DNA from: Acorus gramineus
Lineage: Eukaryota > Streptophyta > Magnoliopsida > Acorales > Acoraceae
Reading direction: 5' to 3'
Assembly (NCBI GenBank): GCA_030737835.1
Contig: JAUJYN010000034.1
Span: forward strand, 806,001 to 870,000
DNA length: 64,000 nt
Made by a program: the position numbers and the translations under genes. This document shows, in pieces, positions 1-12,423 of this stretch. A model generated the notes under the pieces. The model ran no database searches. It had not been told where the DNA came from and worked only from the letters and a program-made list of their open reading frames with translations. How positions within the stretch are numbered: position 1 is the first letter of the stretch; each line of letters begins with the position of its first letter.

Positions 1-1858
1 TGACAACACAGACGAAAGCAAGGCTGACATGATATATACACAGATAGCGGAAGCTAAAAGACTGAGTCTGTAAATTAAAAACATATTACAGACTCGATAC
101 ATAATCAACTGTCCTGTGAGAGCCAATATACACAAACACATCCAAATATAATACAAACGAGTGCCCAAGCACGGAAATATAATACATACAATCAAAAGAA
201 AGGATGCTGATGGCCTCTAACACTCGCGGGACGTGGCGCTGCTCCGCTACTGATGAAGTCTCTCTGGGAGCTCCTCCTTCAAGTCCGACTCAGTGATAAC
301 TGGAGAAAAATTATGCGAGGGGTGAGCCACACGCTCAGTGAATAGCACAACCCATGCATCACAATTTATATTAACCACAATTTAAATCAAGCCTCAAAGT
401 GGCAGGAACTACACAATCCAGTGGGTCGCTACATCGCCGACCCACCACACCCTCACCCTCACCCCTCAATAGGTGACATAGGATATTGGGACTGACTAGG
501 CTGTTAATCACCCTTGGTCCACCGATAGTCTCTCCTCCACTCCGTAGCCGCTTGGCCACTCCCACACTTCAGCACAGTCCGAATCCAAATCAGGAGGTAC
601 CTACTGATGGGAGCCCTCTCACGGGACGGCCTTTCTAACGCTGGGGCAGTCTCTACACGGATCCAACGAAGGGAACAGAAACAGCCTATCCATACGCATA
701 CGATCCACTCGGATCCGCTGACACTGATCTCAACTTATATGTCTTGAATTCTTCAGAATTCCTCCAGGGCGCATAACCAAGATGTGGGGAAACATATAGT
801 ATAATATTATCGGGAAAAGAAACCTTGGGAGGGCACCATGAGGTCCCGATATAGGACATCCCGACAACCAAACAAGGAACACGGAGTACCCTAGCCCGGG
901 TCTCAATGTTGACCTCGCAAGGCCCCTTAAATATTCCCTAAGGCATGCTAAAATACCATAAGTTCGCATTTAATTTAATAAATTAAACTAGTAGGACACA
1001 TGCATAGGTCGAGGCTTCCTAGCATGAGAACATGGTGACAGGATGCATGGCTCTTACACATATCCTAAGGGTGCAAGTCCCTAACATACACGGTCTAGGG
1101 TGCATGCATACTACATATCAATCATGCTTGCATAGATTACATATTAAACAGGTTAATATTAAACTACGGTGCCCCAGGGGAGGACGGTATACGCCCAAGT
1201 GCATATAGCGCCTCCCTACTGGGTTGGATTGTCCCACTCACCAATAACCGGGTCGTCGCGCGACCGTCCGTCAAGATCTGCAAGACAGGGTAATCAACTC
1301 GGTGAGTAAAATACACAATAATATACAAAAATACACTAAAATACCCAACACTCGGACAAGCGTACATACGGCCCGTACGCACGCGAGTCCGAGCACCCCG
1401 ACTCACTCCCGAACCCCCGGGCAGCCGTACGCACGGCCACCCGACCCAGGCGCACAGCCGCGTCCCAGCCCCCAGCCCGCGCGCCCAGACGCACTGCCGA
1501 GCCCCTGCCCGCATGCCCGGACCCGCTGCCGAGCCCCCCCCCCCCTCGGTGCACCGCGCGCTCACTGCGCCCCAGCGCAGCACTCGCGCGCACACCCGCA
1601 CGCCCTGCGCCCCAGCGCAGCACCCGGCACGCACCCCGCGCGCACCCCCACCTCGCCTCACCGCGCGCGCACAGCACGCACTCTGCGCGCAGCACCCGCA
1701 CGCGGCCCCAAGCGCACAGCACGCACTGCGCCTATGCGCAGCGCCCCGCACGCACGCCCTCGCACGGCGCCCAGCGCGCAGCACCCGCACACTCCTGCTC
1801 CACCCGCGCGCACGCCCGCGCGCACGCGCGCGTGCCCTGCCAGCCCGCTCTGCCTGCC
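1..1858 (-). mobile_element. Outer Ty3/gypsy LTR, left segment (cut by window start)
   Basis: Minus-oriented LTR of the dominant gypsy family. The first bases match a point roughly 80-100 bases inside the other family LTRs, so the TGTCACGCCCC end lies outside the window. It holds the usual landmarks in reverse: the (CACCCT)n run near 450-470, the GGTGCCCCAGGGGAGG box near 1169 and a GC-rich block at about 1386-1840. It stops where a plus-oriented solo LTR was inserted and resumes at 5357. Long apparent ORFs in the GC block are compositional artefacts. Confidence 0.85.
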
Positions 1859-2121
1859 TGTTATATTTGTGTCACTTTTAACCTGCTGGTAACCGTTGGA
1901 GCGTTCTGGCAGTTTTTCAATTTTTTTCGGTTTTCGATCGGAACCGCTAATTTTTGGACTGTTAGCTATCGTTCAGAGTTAGAGGACTCCGATTGGAAAT
2001 CTAATTGCATATTTGGTGTCCTGGTGCCATTTTAAGCCTCTCACAAAAATTTCATCGAATTCCGGTAACGTTCCTGAAATTTCGCAGTTCCGGGGCGTAT
2101 CTGGGTTTTTAAGTCGCACAC

Positions 2122-2130
2122 TATATAAAG
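2122..2130 (+). promoter_or_regulatory. TATA box of the 1859-5356 LTR
   Basis: TATATAAAG lies about 265 bases into the LTR, followed by a pyrimidine-rich leader. It is placed as expected for the U3 promoter. The match is by eye only. Confidence 0.6.
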
Positions 2131-4003
2131 GTGGGATCTAATTTTCGGATTACTATTCATCATCCCTACCAACCCTTCCCCTCTCTCCTCTTCTCCATTT
2201 TTCTTCCTTTTGAGCCCCCTAGACCCCTCAAACCTAAAAACCTAAAACCTAGGAAGTGTAGATCGGGTCCCGATCTACACCCCGGTGGTTTCAAATCCCG
2301 ATTCCGGCGAGATTAGCCCCTCCGTCCGCCCTCTCTTCTCCTCTGTTTTGGCCCATTTCGGAGGTGGGAGTAGATCCGGGCGGTGGAAGCCTTAGGGGAA
2401 AGGTTTCGGCGCGCGGAGAGCGTCCGGACTTCCCTTCCTCCCCTTGGGAAGCCCTATTTCCCCTCTTTTCTTGTTTAGATGGATGTTAGGAGGTGGGTCT
2501 TGGAGTTGGGTGGAGCTCGGCGGCTGTGGGTGGCCGTCGGAGGGCTGTGGAGGTGGTCGGAGGTCGGTGGGTGGTGGTAGAGGTGCTCGGGTAAGGGTGG
2601 GGGGTGGTCTCGGGCTGGCAGGCTGCTATCTCGGGCAGGGCAGCAGGCGCAGCGGCTGGCGCGGGCGCGCGCGCGCGTGCGCGAGGGCGTCCGCGCGTGC
2701 GTGCGCTCGGGTGGCGCTGGGGGCCAGCAGGGCTGGGCAGGCTGAGTAGGACTAGCCGGGTAGGCTGGGAGCAGGCGCACCAGGTTGCCGGGCGCGCGAG
2801 CGCATGCGCGAGGGCGCGCGCGCGGGCGTGCGCTCGGGGGGTGCAGGGGGAGGCATGCGGGTAGGCAGGCTGTGGGCTGTGCGTGCGGGTAGGCCGGGCT
2901 GGCAGGCTGGGCGCGCAGGCGAGCAGGGCAGGAGGTGCTCGGGCATCAGGCGAGCAGTGCCGGGCGTGCAGGCGAACGGTGCTCGGGCCACTCGGCGACG
3001 CGTGCAGGCAGGCAACGCGGGCAGCAGCATGGGCATGCTGGCAGGCGCACTGGGCGCGTGTTGCGCGTGCGTGCGCGTGGGCGCTGGGTGAGGGTCCCGG
3101 GTGCTGGGCGCTGAGCGCTGGGAGCTGGTCGCGGATACCGGGTGTGCTGGGCGAGGGTGCTGAGCGCTGGGGGCTGGGCGCTGGGCACCGCAGTGGTGTA
3201 TGCGCGCGGGGCGCTGGGTTGAGGCGCAGTCGTGCGCGCGGTGAGGAGGGTAGAGGCTGGTGGTGCGCGCGGGGTGCGCGCGGGGCGGGGTGGTGCGCGC
3301 GGGGTGCGTGCGGGGCGAGGCGCTGCGCGCGGGGCGTGCGGGGTGCTCGTGGGCCAGCGCGAGGCGTGCGGGGTGTGCGCGGGCGGCTGCGCTGGGGCGC
3401 AGGGGGCGCGCGGTGCACCCGGGAGGTTCGGCGGTGCGCGGGGTGCGTTGGTTGTGGCGCGGCAGTGCACCCGGGCGGTCGAGTGGCCGTGCGGGTGGTT
3501 GCCGGCCGTGCGGGTGGTTGCCGGAGTGCTCGGGCTAGCGTGCGTGCGGGTCATATGCACGTTTGCCCGAGTGTTGGGTGTTTAGTTGTGGGTTTTGTAT
3601 GTTTTGGGTATTTTAGAGTATTTATGTATTGTTTCTCACCATATTGAATGTCTGTCTTACAGATCTGGATAGACGGTCGCGCGACGACCCAGATACCGGT
3701 GAGTGGGACAATCCAACCCAGTAGAGAGGCGTTATACGCATTTGGGCGTATACCGACCTCTCCTGGGGCACCATGGATGTATATTAACCTGCAGTAATAT
3801 GTAATCCATGCTCGCATGATTTAAATGTAGAATGCATGCTACCCTAGTCCTTGCATGTTAGGGACTTGCACCCATAGGATATGTGTATGAGCCATGCACC
3901 ATGTTCCCTGTTTTCATGCTAGGAAGCCTTGGCCTACGCATGTGTCCTACTAGTTTATTTATTAAATTAAATGCTAGTGTATGTTAAATCGCATGCCTTA
4001 GAT

Positions 4004-4315
4004 AATATTATAGGGAGGAGCCTTGCGAGGTCAACATTGAGACCCGTGTTAGGGTACTCCGTGTTCCTTGTTTGGTTGTCGGGATGTCCTGTATCGGGAC
4101 CTCATGCTGCCCTCCCAAGGTTTCTAGTCCCAGTAATATTATAAGTAATGTATTATAACTGGTATGATTATTAGGATATTTAGTGAATATTATAGGGGAG
4201 GGGCCTTGCGAGGACAGCGGTGAGACCCGGGTTAGGGTATACTCCGTGTTCCTTGTTTGGTTGTCGGGGTACCCTATATTGGGAACTCACGTTGCCCTCC
4301 CGAGCTTCTTTCCCC
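4004..4315 (+). repeat. Direct duplication of about 182 bp inside the LTR
   Basis: Two diverged units begin near 4004 and 4186. Both run from an AATATTATAGGG-like start through CCTTGCGAGG, TACTCCGTGTTCCTTG and TTGTCGGG to a TGCCCTCCC box. The 47750-47900 part of the 46649-50028 LTR contains the same block once, so the duplication is local to this copy or branch. Confidence 0.7.
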
Positions 4316-4682
4316 CAATGATATTCCACCCTTGCTAATTACTATGCATGTTCCCCGCATCTTGGTTATGCGCCCTGGAGGAACTCTGAAGAGTTCATGA
4401 CATTTGAGTTGTAGAGATGTGTTGTCGGCGGATCCGAGTGGATCATATGCGTATGGATAGGCTGTTCTGTTCTCTTCGTTGGATCCGGTAGAGACTGCCC
4501 CAGCGTTAGAAAAGTCATCCTTCGGAGGACCCACATCAGTAGGCGCCTCCCGATTTTTGTGACAGACTGTGCTGAAGTTGTGGGTGGAGACCAAGCGGCC
4601 TACGGAGTGGAGGAGAGACTACCGGTGGACTAAGGGTGACCAACAGCCTAGTCAGTCCCAAAATCCTATGTCACCCGTGGTA

Positions 4683-4803
4683 GGGTGAGGGTGAGGGTGT
4701 AGTGGGTTGGCGATGAGCGACCTATTGGATTTGTGGTTGGATGATTATCAGTCCCAATAGCCTATGTCACCCATTGATGGGTGAGGGTGAGGGTGAGGGT
4801 GTG
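4683..4803 (+). repeat. (GGGTGA)n G-rich arrays in the LTR
   Basis: Two copies of a module start with CCTATGTCACCC, run into three or four GGGTGA units and end in TGGGTTGGCGA or a variant. Four G-triplets with 3-base spacers at about 4777-4802 fit a canonical G-quadruplex motif on the transcribed-sense strand. Matching arrays occur in the other family LTRs. Confidence 0.75.
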
Positions 4804-5356
4804 GTGGTTCGGCGAGGTACGAACCACTGGATTATGTTGTTATGTCTTAGAGGCTGGATAAATAATGGAATTGTGGTAAATATTGTCTGTGATGCATGGG
4901 TTGTGCTGTTCACTGAGCGTGTGGCTCACCCCTTGCATATGTTTTTCCCCAGTGGTCACTGAGCCTGAGCTAGAGCTGGAGCAGCAGTTGGAGCTTTCCG
5001 AGGGATTCCTTCAGTAGCGGAGCAGCGCCACGTTCCGCGAGTGCCAGAGGTTATCAGCATCCCTTCTTGACTGTATGTATTTGATTTCCGTGCTTGGCAC
5101 GTGTTTGTATATGTTCAGTTGTATTTGTGTATATTGGCTCTCACAGGACAGATGATTGAGTATCGAGTCTGTAGAATGTTTATTTACAGATTCAGTCTTT
5201 TGCTTCCGCATTTGGTGTATATATCATGTCAGCCCTTTTGTTGCATGTGTGTCATTCTAGTTGTTTGAGTATGATATATTATTGACCTCCTGTGTAGATT
5301 CTGATATTATATATACACTTGCCGCGTCCCGGGGACGGCCGCCTTGGGGCGTGACA

Positions 5357-6298
5357 CTGCCAGCCCGCCTGCCTGCGCTGCCAGCCTACCCGAGCCAACC
5401 CTACACCTCCCCGATGGCCACCAATGGCGACCAACGGCCACCAACCGCCATTAACAGCCACCAACAGCCATTCATACCCCAAAAACACCTCCTAACATGC
5501 ATCTAAACAAGGAAAGGAAAGAAAGAAAGCTTACCCTAGGAGAGGAAGAGAAGGGGAGGAGATCGGGTGCTCTTCGCGCACCGAAACACCGCCTCCACGA
5601 CTACCACCACCGAGATCTCCAACTCAGCCAAAGAGGGGCTGAAACAGAGGAGAAAAGAGGGCAAGAGAAGGGGTCACACATGTGGGAACTCGAATCCGAG
5701 ACCACCGGAAGGTAGATCGGGAGCTCACCTATCTTTTCTCTTCTTAGGGTTTTTGGTTTCAAGGCCTCCTACTAGATCAAAACAAGGAAATAAAGAGAGG
5801 GGAGAGAGAGAGATTGAGTGGAGAAGATGATGAATAGGGCATCACGGGCGTGGACTTCTATTTAAGGCACACACACACCACACACACACTCACTGCTTGA
5901 AATTAGATTAGGTTAAGCTAAGTTAGATTAGGTTTAAGTGCACTTTGACCCTAGTCAACCCAACCACACTAAAAGCCAAAATCATTTGACCAAGTCAAAG
6001 GTCAACTTTGACCAAGTCAAGTCTCCCAATGACTTTTTGCTCGGTCAAAACCCGGATACGCTTTGGAACTGTGAAATTCTGAAACGTCACCAGAATTCGA
6101 TGAAATTTTCGTGAGCGGCTTGGAATGGCACCAGGACACATAATATGCAGTTAGATTTTCAATCGGAGTTCTCAAACTCAGGATGATAGCTAACAGTCCA
6201 AAATTTTAGCGGTTCCGATCGAAAAACGAAAAAAACTGAAAAACTGCCAGAATGCTCCAATGGTTACCAGAAGGCTAAAAAGTGACACATATATAACA
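5357..6298 (-). mobile_element. Outer Ty3/gypsy LTR, right segment
   Basis: Continues the LTR broken at 1858, after the duplicated CTGCC. It ends GACACATATATAACA at 6298, which is the 5' end of the LTR in its own orientation. It includes a CACACA-rich tract near 5860-5895, a cluster of TTGACC/GGTCAA motifs at about 5980-6045 and the conserved core (GATCGAAAAACG, AATTCGATGAAATTTTCG). Whether this is a solo LTR or one end of a full element cannot be seen, because the left end is outside the window. Confidence 0.88.
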
Positions 6299-9140
6299 CT
6301 CAACCAGACCCAACCCATCGGGTTTTGTTTGGGCTTGAGTTGGGTTCACGTTTGATTAGGGTTGGATTTGTTTGGGTTCGAGTTGGGTTCAGGTTTGATT
6401 AGGGTTGGATTGGATTGGATTTAGGTTTGATTGAGGTTGTGTTGGGTTGGGTTGGGCTTGGGTTGGATTTGGGTTTAGATTTGACTTAAAAAATGTATTA
6501 TTTTAAATAAATAAAACTTTGCAAAAGTCAATTATCTGCATAATAAAAATAAAAAAGATGAAAATTAAATGAGAAACATCTTTATTAGAGAATAAATATA
6601 TAAAAACTATAAAGTGAAATCGCTACATAAAAAGAAATTGTACAATTCAAAATTTATCATACACGTTAAAACATTACAATTTTACTTAGAACATTTCACT
6701 TAGATATGAAAACTTTAGGTTCGGGTTGGTTCAAGTTATCCAAACTCTCAACCCAAACCCAATCTAAATTAGGTTCATGTTGCTTAGGCTGAACCTGAAC
6801 TCTAAAATCTCAACCTAAATCTGCTCAAATTTTGGGTTGGGTTGGGTTCAACCCGTTCAAGTTGCACCTTAATTCTAAAGAATTTAAATTGTACATAAAC
6901 TTTATTTTTTATCCATTTGAGCGATATTATTGGTTTTAGAGTTTCAAATGATTACAATATAGGGTTGGTGGAGAAGTATATATACAAAAAAACTCATTTT
7001 TAGTTGTAAACATATCTCTTTTATGTTTCATTTTAAATTTTACAGATGATTTATTTTATCATTATTAGAATTTGCATTATTTCATTTATGTATATATAAC
7101 ATGATATATTATATCACAAATAAATTGATTGAAAAAAATTTCTAAAATATTTTTTTATTTACATGCACATCGTGCGTGGGGAAGACTAGTAATCATCTAA
7201 TCAAATCCAATCAAACCTTAATCCTAATTCATCGACCTTCTTCCTCAAACAAGCGGTTGACATAATCATCTCCTAACCAAAAATAAATTGAAACACTAAA
7301 AACAACAAAATCAATGGAAAATGATTTCTCACTTTAGATCCGGTCACACCACCCCTCATGCCATATGAAATTTGATACAAGCCCTAGCCCAAAACATGCT
7401 ATTTATAGTGTTTTGCCAGACTTACAAAATGACCCCATAAGTATTCTGGGTTTACAACTATGTCCCTATCTAATTTATAGATAGGTCCCTCTTTGATTTA
7501 CAGACAGGTCCCTGAAGGTTATTAAAAAAATTTCTTGATACACGACTAGATCCCTGGGCCCAATAACTTGACACATGATCCTAAAATCTAGTTTTCCGAA
7601 CTTCAAATCTCACTAAATTTCAACCAAAGCTTTTTCAGACTATAAATATATCTAGAAAATATAAAATAAATATTTCAATATCAATTTATAATTATTATAC
7701 TTATAAATTAAATTGGACCGATTTGGGCCTATCGCCAAATATGAAAAAAGAACTTAATTTCAATTAAAATTTTCATTATATATGATTAATGACAATCATG
7801 ATATATTATATTACTATTAAACTTTCAATGTATGATATTTAAAAGAAAAGAATAAACCTTAAATATTAATTTTGATTTTCATATCGCTTTAAACATATAA
7901 ATTAACTGACAAATATCTGTATCTGATCTGTATTTGAAGAGATCCGAATCTAAAAATTGAAATTCGTATCTGAATCAGAAAATTAAGATATGAAATTAAC
8001 ATATATGATCCATATCCGTCCGATTGACAAATTTACTCAAAACAATTAGCATCATCACATCCCATGCATCTTTATTCAAAAAAACTACAATTGATAACAA
8101 GAGGAGTTTGGGCGATGGGTTTAGTCAATCCTAACCCAAGCCCGGTAATAAATTCATGCCTGCATCATGTGACATATTTGATTGTTTAATTTGTTCCAAA
8201 TTCATCCTATTGGGTATATTAAAAAAATCTTCTCATTCCATCCCATCCCATCCCATTGAAATTAGATCAAGTTTAAGAATCTTGATTTTCAAAAAAATAA
8301 TAATCATTCATCCAAAATACAATCCCGGTACCAAACCAAAAAAAAAAAATTACAAACCCGATAACAATCTCGTCCCAAACTAGCTGGGGTTGTGGCTATT
8401 TGCACCCCTCTGATTTTTACTCTTCCCACCCTTTTTAAATGGATCAAGTTTCGAAAATCCATTTATAATTGAGTACTAAATACACTCGTTCTTTATACAC
8501 TATGGATCCATTTGTTTCATTTCTTTAGATTATGTTGCACACCCCCACAGCCTCCCATAGTATATAATCTCATTTATTCAGGTGCTCCTATGCACGCGAG
8601 AGAAGGAGGGGGAGGAGGAGAGGGGGAAGGGGAGGAGGACAGCTGGCCAAGACAAGAGGAGAAAGGGAGGAGGGTGGTCGGCCGTCAACCAAGACGAGAA
8701 GAGGAAGGGGATGTATAGGGTTGGCAGACTTGGTGTCGAGGAGATGTTACGGCGTGGCTTTTTCTTTTCTGAACAACAATGAGGTAAAAGATTTATGTAG
8801 GATTGGTTCTTATTTGGTTTTTTCTAGGGTTTGGGATATAGAAGCTTGTCTAGGATTCTCCTGGGTTTGGTGATTTAGTGATTATGTGCATCTCATTTTT
8901 TTTTTTTTTGTAACAATAGCTTTTATTTAAACTCACATGCACATTGAAACTTGGATGAATTTTGTTGTAATTTATTTTTATATATTTATGAAATTGTATG
9001 AGTCTTGTTTAAATTTTTTATGTTATGTGTGATATACATTTGAACGTGTGTATGAAAGAAAGTGCTCACTCATTTATGAAATTCTAAACGCTCATTCATT
9101 TATCAAATAAATGTTCTCATTGATTGTTCATCTTTTCTAG
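6299..9140. other. AT-rich intergenic DNA
   Basis: No convincing gene. 6305-6870 is rich in GGGTT/AACCC words in both orientations, an old simple-sequence-like or MITE-derived tract. 6870-8380 is AT-rich with short-lived ORFs. A Helitron-like terminus ends at 7189 and is listed separately. 8590-8720 is a GA-rich stretch whose small ORFs are compositional. Confidence 0.6.
7162..7189 (+). other. Helitron-like 3' terminus (hairpin plus CTAG)
   Basis: A 7-bp stem (CATGCAC with GTGCGTG, one G-T wobble, 3-base loop) lies at 7162-7178. After 7 bases comes CTAG at 7186-7189, followed by T. Plant Helitrons end in a short GC-rich hairpin a few bases before CTRR and insert between A and T. The matching 5' TC end was not identified, so the element length is unknown. 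Confidence 0.5.
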
Positions 9141-9361
9141 GATCATGTCAATGAAGTCATTGACTCAACTGAGCAATTTATGACTTCTATGGTGAGAGTT
9201 GTTTTTATCATCATACTTTTTAAAATAATGATACATTTGAACTTCTGTTTTAATTGTAATTTGTATTTTTGTTGTAGATATTCATTCATCATGATGAGTT
9301 GATTGAGTGGGTAAAGAAAGTCGGTTGGGACAATGGTATCGTCATTGTTGTAGCCTGCTGA
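9141..9361 (+). pseudogene. Two-exon remnant resembling FAR1/MULE transposase N-terminus
   Basis: A first exon of 16 readable codons (9144-9191) ends at GTGAG. A second starts after TTGTTGTAG at 9278 and reads HDELIEWVKKVGWDNGIVIV before a stop at 9359. The pattern of an aromatic or acidic start, a W-V core and G-x-x-I-V-I-V resembles the DNA-binding region at the start of FAR1-type and Mutator-like transposase-derived plant proteins. This is family resemblance from memory over only about 25 residues. No catalytic domain follows before the LTR at 9486. Confidence 0.3.
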
Positions 9362-9485
9362 AAGAAACACGTTCAACATCTACAATACGGAGTGGATGTC
9401 CTTTCAAATTGAAATAGACTAGGTATACCATATAAATGTCAAGTATATAGTGACAGCTTTTTGTAAAGTTAACCCAAAGTGCTTC
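9362..9485. other. Short spacer before LTR
   Basis: Nothing recognisable. Its last five bases, GCTTC, are the left TSD copy of the next solo LTR. Confidence 0.6.
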
Positions 9486-12088
9486 TGTCACGCCCCAGGG
9501 CGGCCGTCCCCGTGACGTGGCAAATATATAATATCAGCTATCAATAACAAGATCAATAAAGACTCTAACATGACATCCAAGGCGACAAAGCAATTAACAA
9601 GGATAGCTGTCATATATAGGTAACGATATAACTGAAGCTAAACAACTAAGTCTGAAAAAAAAAAAAACATATTACAAACCAAATTACATAATCAATTGTC
9701 CTGTGAGAGCCAAAATAAAACAAAGGACATCCATACACATATACTGTGCACAAGCACGAGTATCAATACATACAAGGAAAAAGGGGGATGCTGATGGCCT
9801 CTCGCTCGCAAAATCCAAGACACGGACGCTGCACCGCTGCTGATACTTCACCTAAGGGAGCTCCTCCTTCGGATCCGACTCGACGACAACTGGAGGAAAC
9901 AACATGCGAGGGGTGAGCCACACGCTCAGTGAATGGTACAATCCATGCAACACTACTCATGCATATTAACATTCGAAGTAATTATGGCCCCAACAGATGG
10001 AAGAAACTACTTAAGCTGGTGGGTCGTGTAACAACCCGAGCCCACCACACCTCACCGTCACCGGGTTACATAGGACTATTGGGAGAAATTCAACCGTTCT
10101 ACACCGTTCGTCATCCGGTAGCCCTCTCCCGGGTAGCCTCTACCTGGTGGCCTCTCATGACCGCTACCTCTACCATATGGGCGCACCAACAGGCGTCATG
10201 AGTAGTGTCTGGGAGAACCTCGTAGGACAGCTATAAGTCGGGCAGCTTCAACACGGAGCCAACGAAGGGGAGAACACTCGACACACGTGAATATGATCCT
10301 CATGGATCCGTCGTCATCGGTTATTTAGACATCGAAAAGGTAAAGAATTCTCATGAATTCCTTCCAAGGTGCATAACTCAGATGCGGGGAAAACATATCA
10401 TTTGTAGTGTCAATGCCATGGTATGACCCCATCAGAGGTCATACACTTGCTTAACCTCATTAGGCAAGGTTCATGGCTTCATATAAGTATATATATAATA
10501 TACAACATATAATTAATTACACAAGGAATTAATCATGGAAGCATTTAAATAAATATAATAACAAAGTTATAATATCATCTGAGGCATGCTTATACCTATA
10601 CATCCTCATTTAAGTTAAATTAAATTAAACTAGATGGGAACATATATGGATCAAGGCCATGCTAATATGTGACATGGTATCTAGGCATGTATGGCTCCTA
10701 TACATGATACATGGATGTATAACCCTAGCATACAATATCTAACATGGCATGGGTGCAACCTAGCAAGATAGGCAATAACATATACATATTCTCAAACAAG
10801 TTAATATGCAGTTATGGTGCCCCAGGGGAGGGCAATGCACGTCAACGTGCATCGAACGCCTCCCAACTGGGTTGGATCAACCCACTCACCGCAACCCGGG
10901 TCGTTGCGTGACCGTTCGCCAAGATCTGCAAGACAAGGGCATCCACAATGGTGAGTATAACTAGATAAAAGTACTTAAAATTAACTAGAAATGCCTAAGA
11001 CTTAGACATGCACGCATACGAGCTCGCACACATGCAAGCACGCACGTACGCGCGCATGCCCGAGTGCCCCAGCACTCATCCGACCCCTCAGGCAGTGACA
11101 CGCATGGCCCCGCACGCGTTCGCACGTGCGCACCCCCCCCCCCCAGCGCCGGCAAGCGCCCTACCGCGCGCAGGCTCCCGCGCACCCGTGCGCACGGCGC
11201 GCCCTGCCACCCTAAGCCCCTCCCCCACCCTCCTCACACACCCTAACCCATAAACCCAACATACATGACCTCCCTAACATCCCCTAGAACAAGAAAACTC
11301 AGAAAAGAAGGGGGAGAGCTCACCAAGAGAGGGGGAAATGAAAGGGGGAGATTAAGGGGCCCTCGATGTGCCCACGACCACCTCAACCACCACCACCACT
11401 ACCACCACCTCCTCAGCCTCTCCACCAGCCCTTCTTGGCTGAAAACAAGGGATAAAGGGGGGCATGAGAGGGAGCTAGAGAGAAGAGAATCAACAACAAC
11501 AACAACACACACACACACTTTTGTGCTTCTTTCTTGTGCACCTTCTTCTCCTTCTTGTTCTTCTTATTTTCCAAACAAAAGGGGAGTGAAGAGAGTGTGA
11601 GAGGGAGAGGAAGAGAGGGAGACGTGAATGAGAGAGAGAGAGAGAGAGCATCAAAAGTTCTCATTGGGGGAGGGGGGAGGGAGAGCAATGAAAAAAGGGG
11701 GGGTGAACCTAACCTAAACTCACCCTCTAACACTCAAAATAACCAATGGTTACTTAACTATTAAGAAAGGGGGGGTAAGGTTACCAAAGGTCACCCCATT
11801 CACCAAAATATCCAAACACTATGCCACCCATCAAACCAGTAACGCCCAAAACCCGGATACGGTTCGGAACTGCATAATTTTTAAAACGTTACCGGAATTC
11901 GATGAAATTTTTATGGGTGATACTAAATGGTACCAGGACCCATAATATGCAGTTAGATTTTCAATCGGAGTACTCAAACTCATGTAGATAGGTAAAAGTC
12001 TAAAATTTTAGCGACTCTGATCGAAAAAGAAAATAGCCAGAAATGACCCAAAAAAAACCAATAGGCTAAAAGTAACACATATATAACA
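9486..12088 (-). mobile_element. Solo LTR, Ty3/gypsy, 2.6 kb, TSD GCTTC
   Basis: Begins TGTCACGCCCCAGGGCGG and ends ACACATATATAACA. The flanks are GCTTC at 9481-9485 and 12089-12093, a perfect 5-bp duplication, with no internal coding region. The GC-rich block is short (about 11030-11210). In its own orientation the U3 lacks the W-box array seen in the gypsy-2 LTRs; the corresponding stretch (11780-11860) is unrelated sequence. A GA-rich/CACACA tract fills 11400-11700. Confidence 0.93.
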
Positions 12089-12153
12089 GCTTCAAATGAA
12101 TATATGAAATTGTTTTGGTGTATCGAAGGTTCTTTTTATGTATGATTGAAAAT

Positions 12154-12423
12154 ACAGGTTAGACATTCATGATGTCACTCGCACAACTGACAGGTTAGAC
12201 ACTCATAATAGCTTGAACGCAACAAGAAATCTGAAACCCATAGGTTTTGCAATGGGGTTAGACAAGACTGATGTTGGTGAAATCATATATCGTAGACACT
12301 TTGTCTTTCAAATGAAAATAGAGAAAAATCTATATGCTCTGGAATGGGTTAGACACCTGAGGTGTCTAGGCATTTGTAATCCTAGGCACTACTACAGTCT
12401 TTGGGAACAGAAGTGAAACCCGT
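12154..12423 (+). repeat. Tandem repeat of about 91 bp, left part
   Basis: Units share the words GAACAGAAGTGAAACCCGT, GGAATGGGTTAGACAC, CTGAGGTGTCTAGG and TTGTAATCC. The last unit before the LTR (about 12333-12423) is well conserved; those upstream (12154-12332) are strongly diverged. Each conserved unit holds a near-palindrome, AGACACCT-GAGGTGTCT. The array is cut by the LTR at 12424 and resumes at 16054. Confidence 0.75.

Larger units (their letters stand above)
1859..5356 (+). mobile_element. Solo LTR, Ty3/gypsy, 3.5 kb, TSD CTGCC
   Basis: Starts TGTTATATTTGTGTCAC and ends GGGGCGTGACA, the family termini in transcription orientation. The flanks carry a perfect 5-bp duplication, CTGCC at 1854-1858 and 5357-5361, and there is no internal domain or second LTR. 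That is the signature of LTR-LTR recombination. It lies inside a minus-oriented LTR of the same superfamily. It belongs to a longer subfamily with the 46649-50028 copy: it has a clear TATATAAAG box, lacks the W-box array, and has a GC block from about 2640 to 3560. Confidence 0.93.

Noticed and set aside
447..470. CACCCT repeats as possible interstitial telomere repeat
   Set aside because: The unit is GGGTGA, not the plant telomere TTTAGGG, and it recurs as part of an LTR module.
1164..1892. Ala/Arg/Pro-rich ORFs of 120-210 codons on both strands
   Set aside because: They lie in a CpG-rich LTR block where stop codons are rare. All frames are open at once, with no domain and no conservation between LTR copies.
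2486..3647. ORFs of about 310 and 254 codons on opposite strands
   Set aside because: Same GC-block artefact inside the 1859-5356 solo LTR; low-complexity composition only.
6305..6870. GGGTT-rich tract as telomeric DNA
   Set aside because: Words are irregular (GGGTTGGATT, GGGTTCAGG) and in both orientations, with no TTTAGGG arrays.
8512..8782. Small Glu/Gly/Arg-rich ORFs
   Set aside because: GA-rich simple sequence; no homologue, no gene context.
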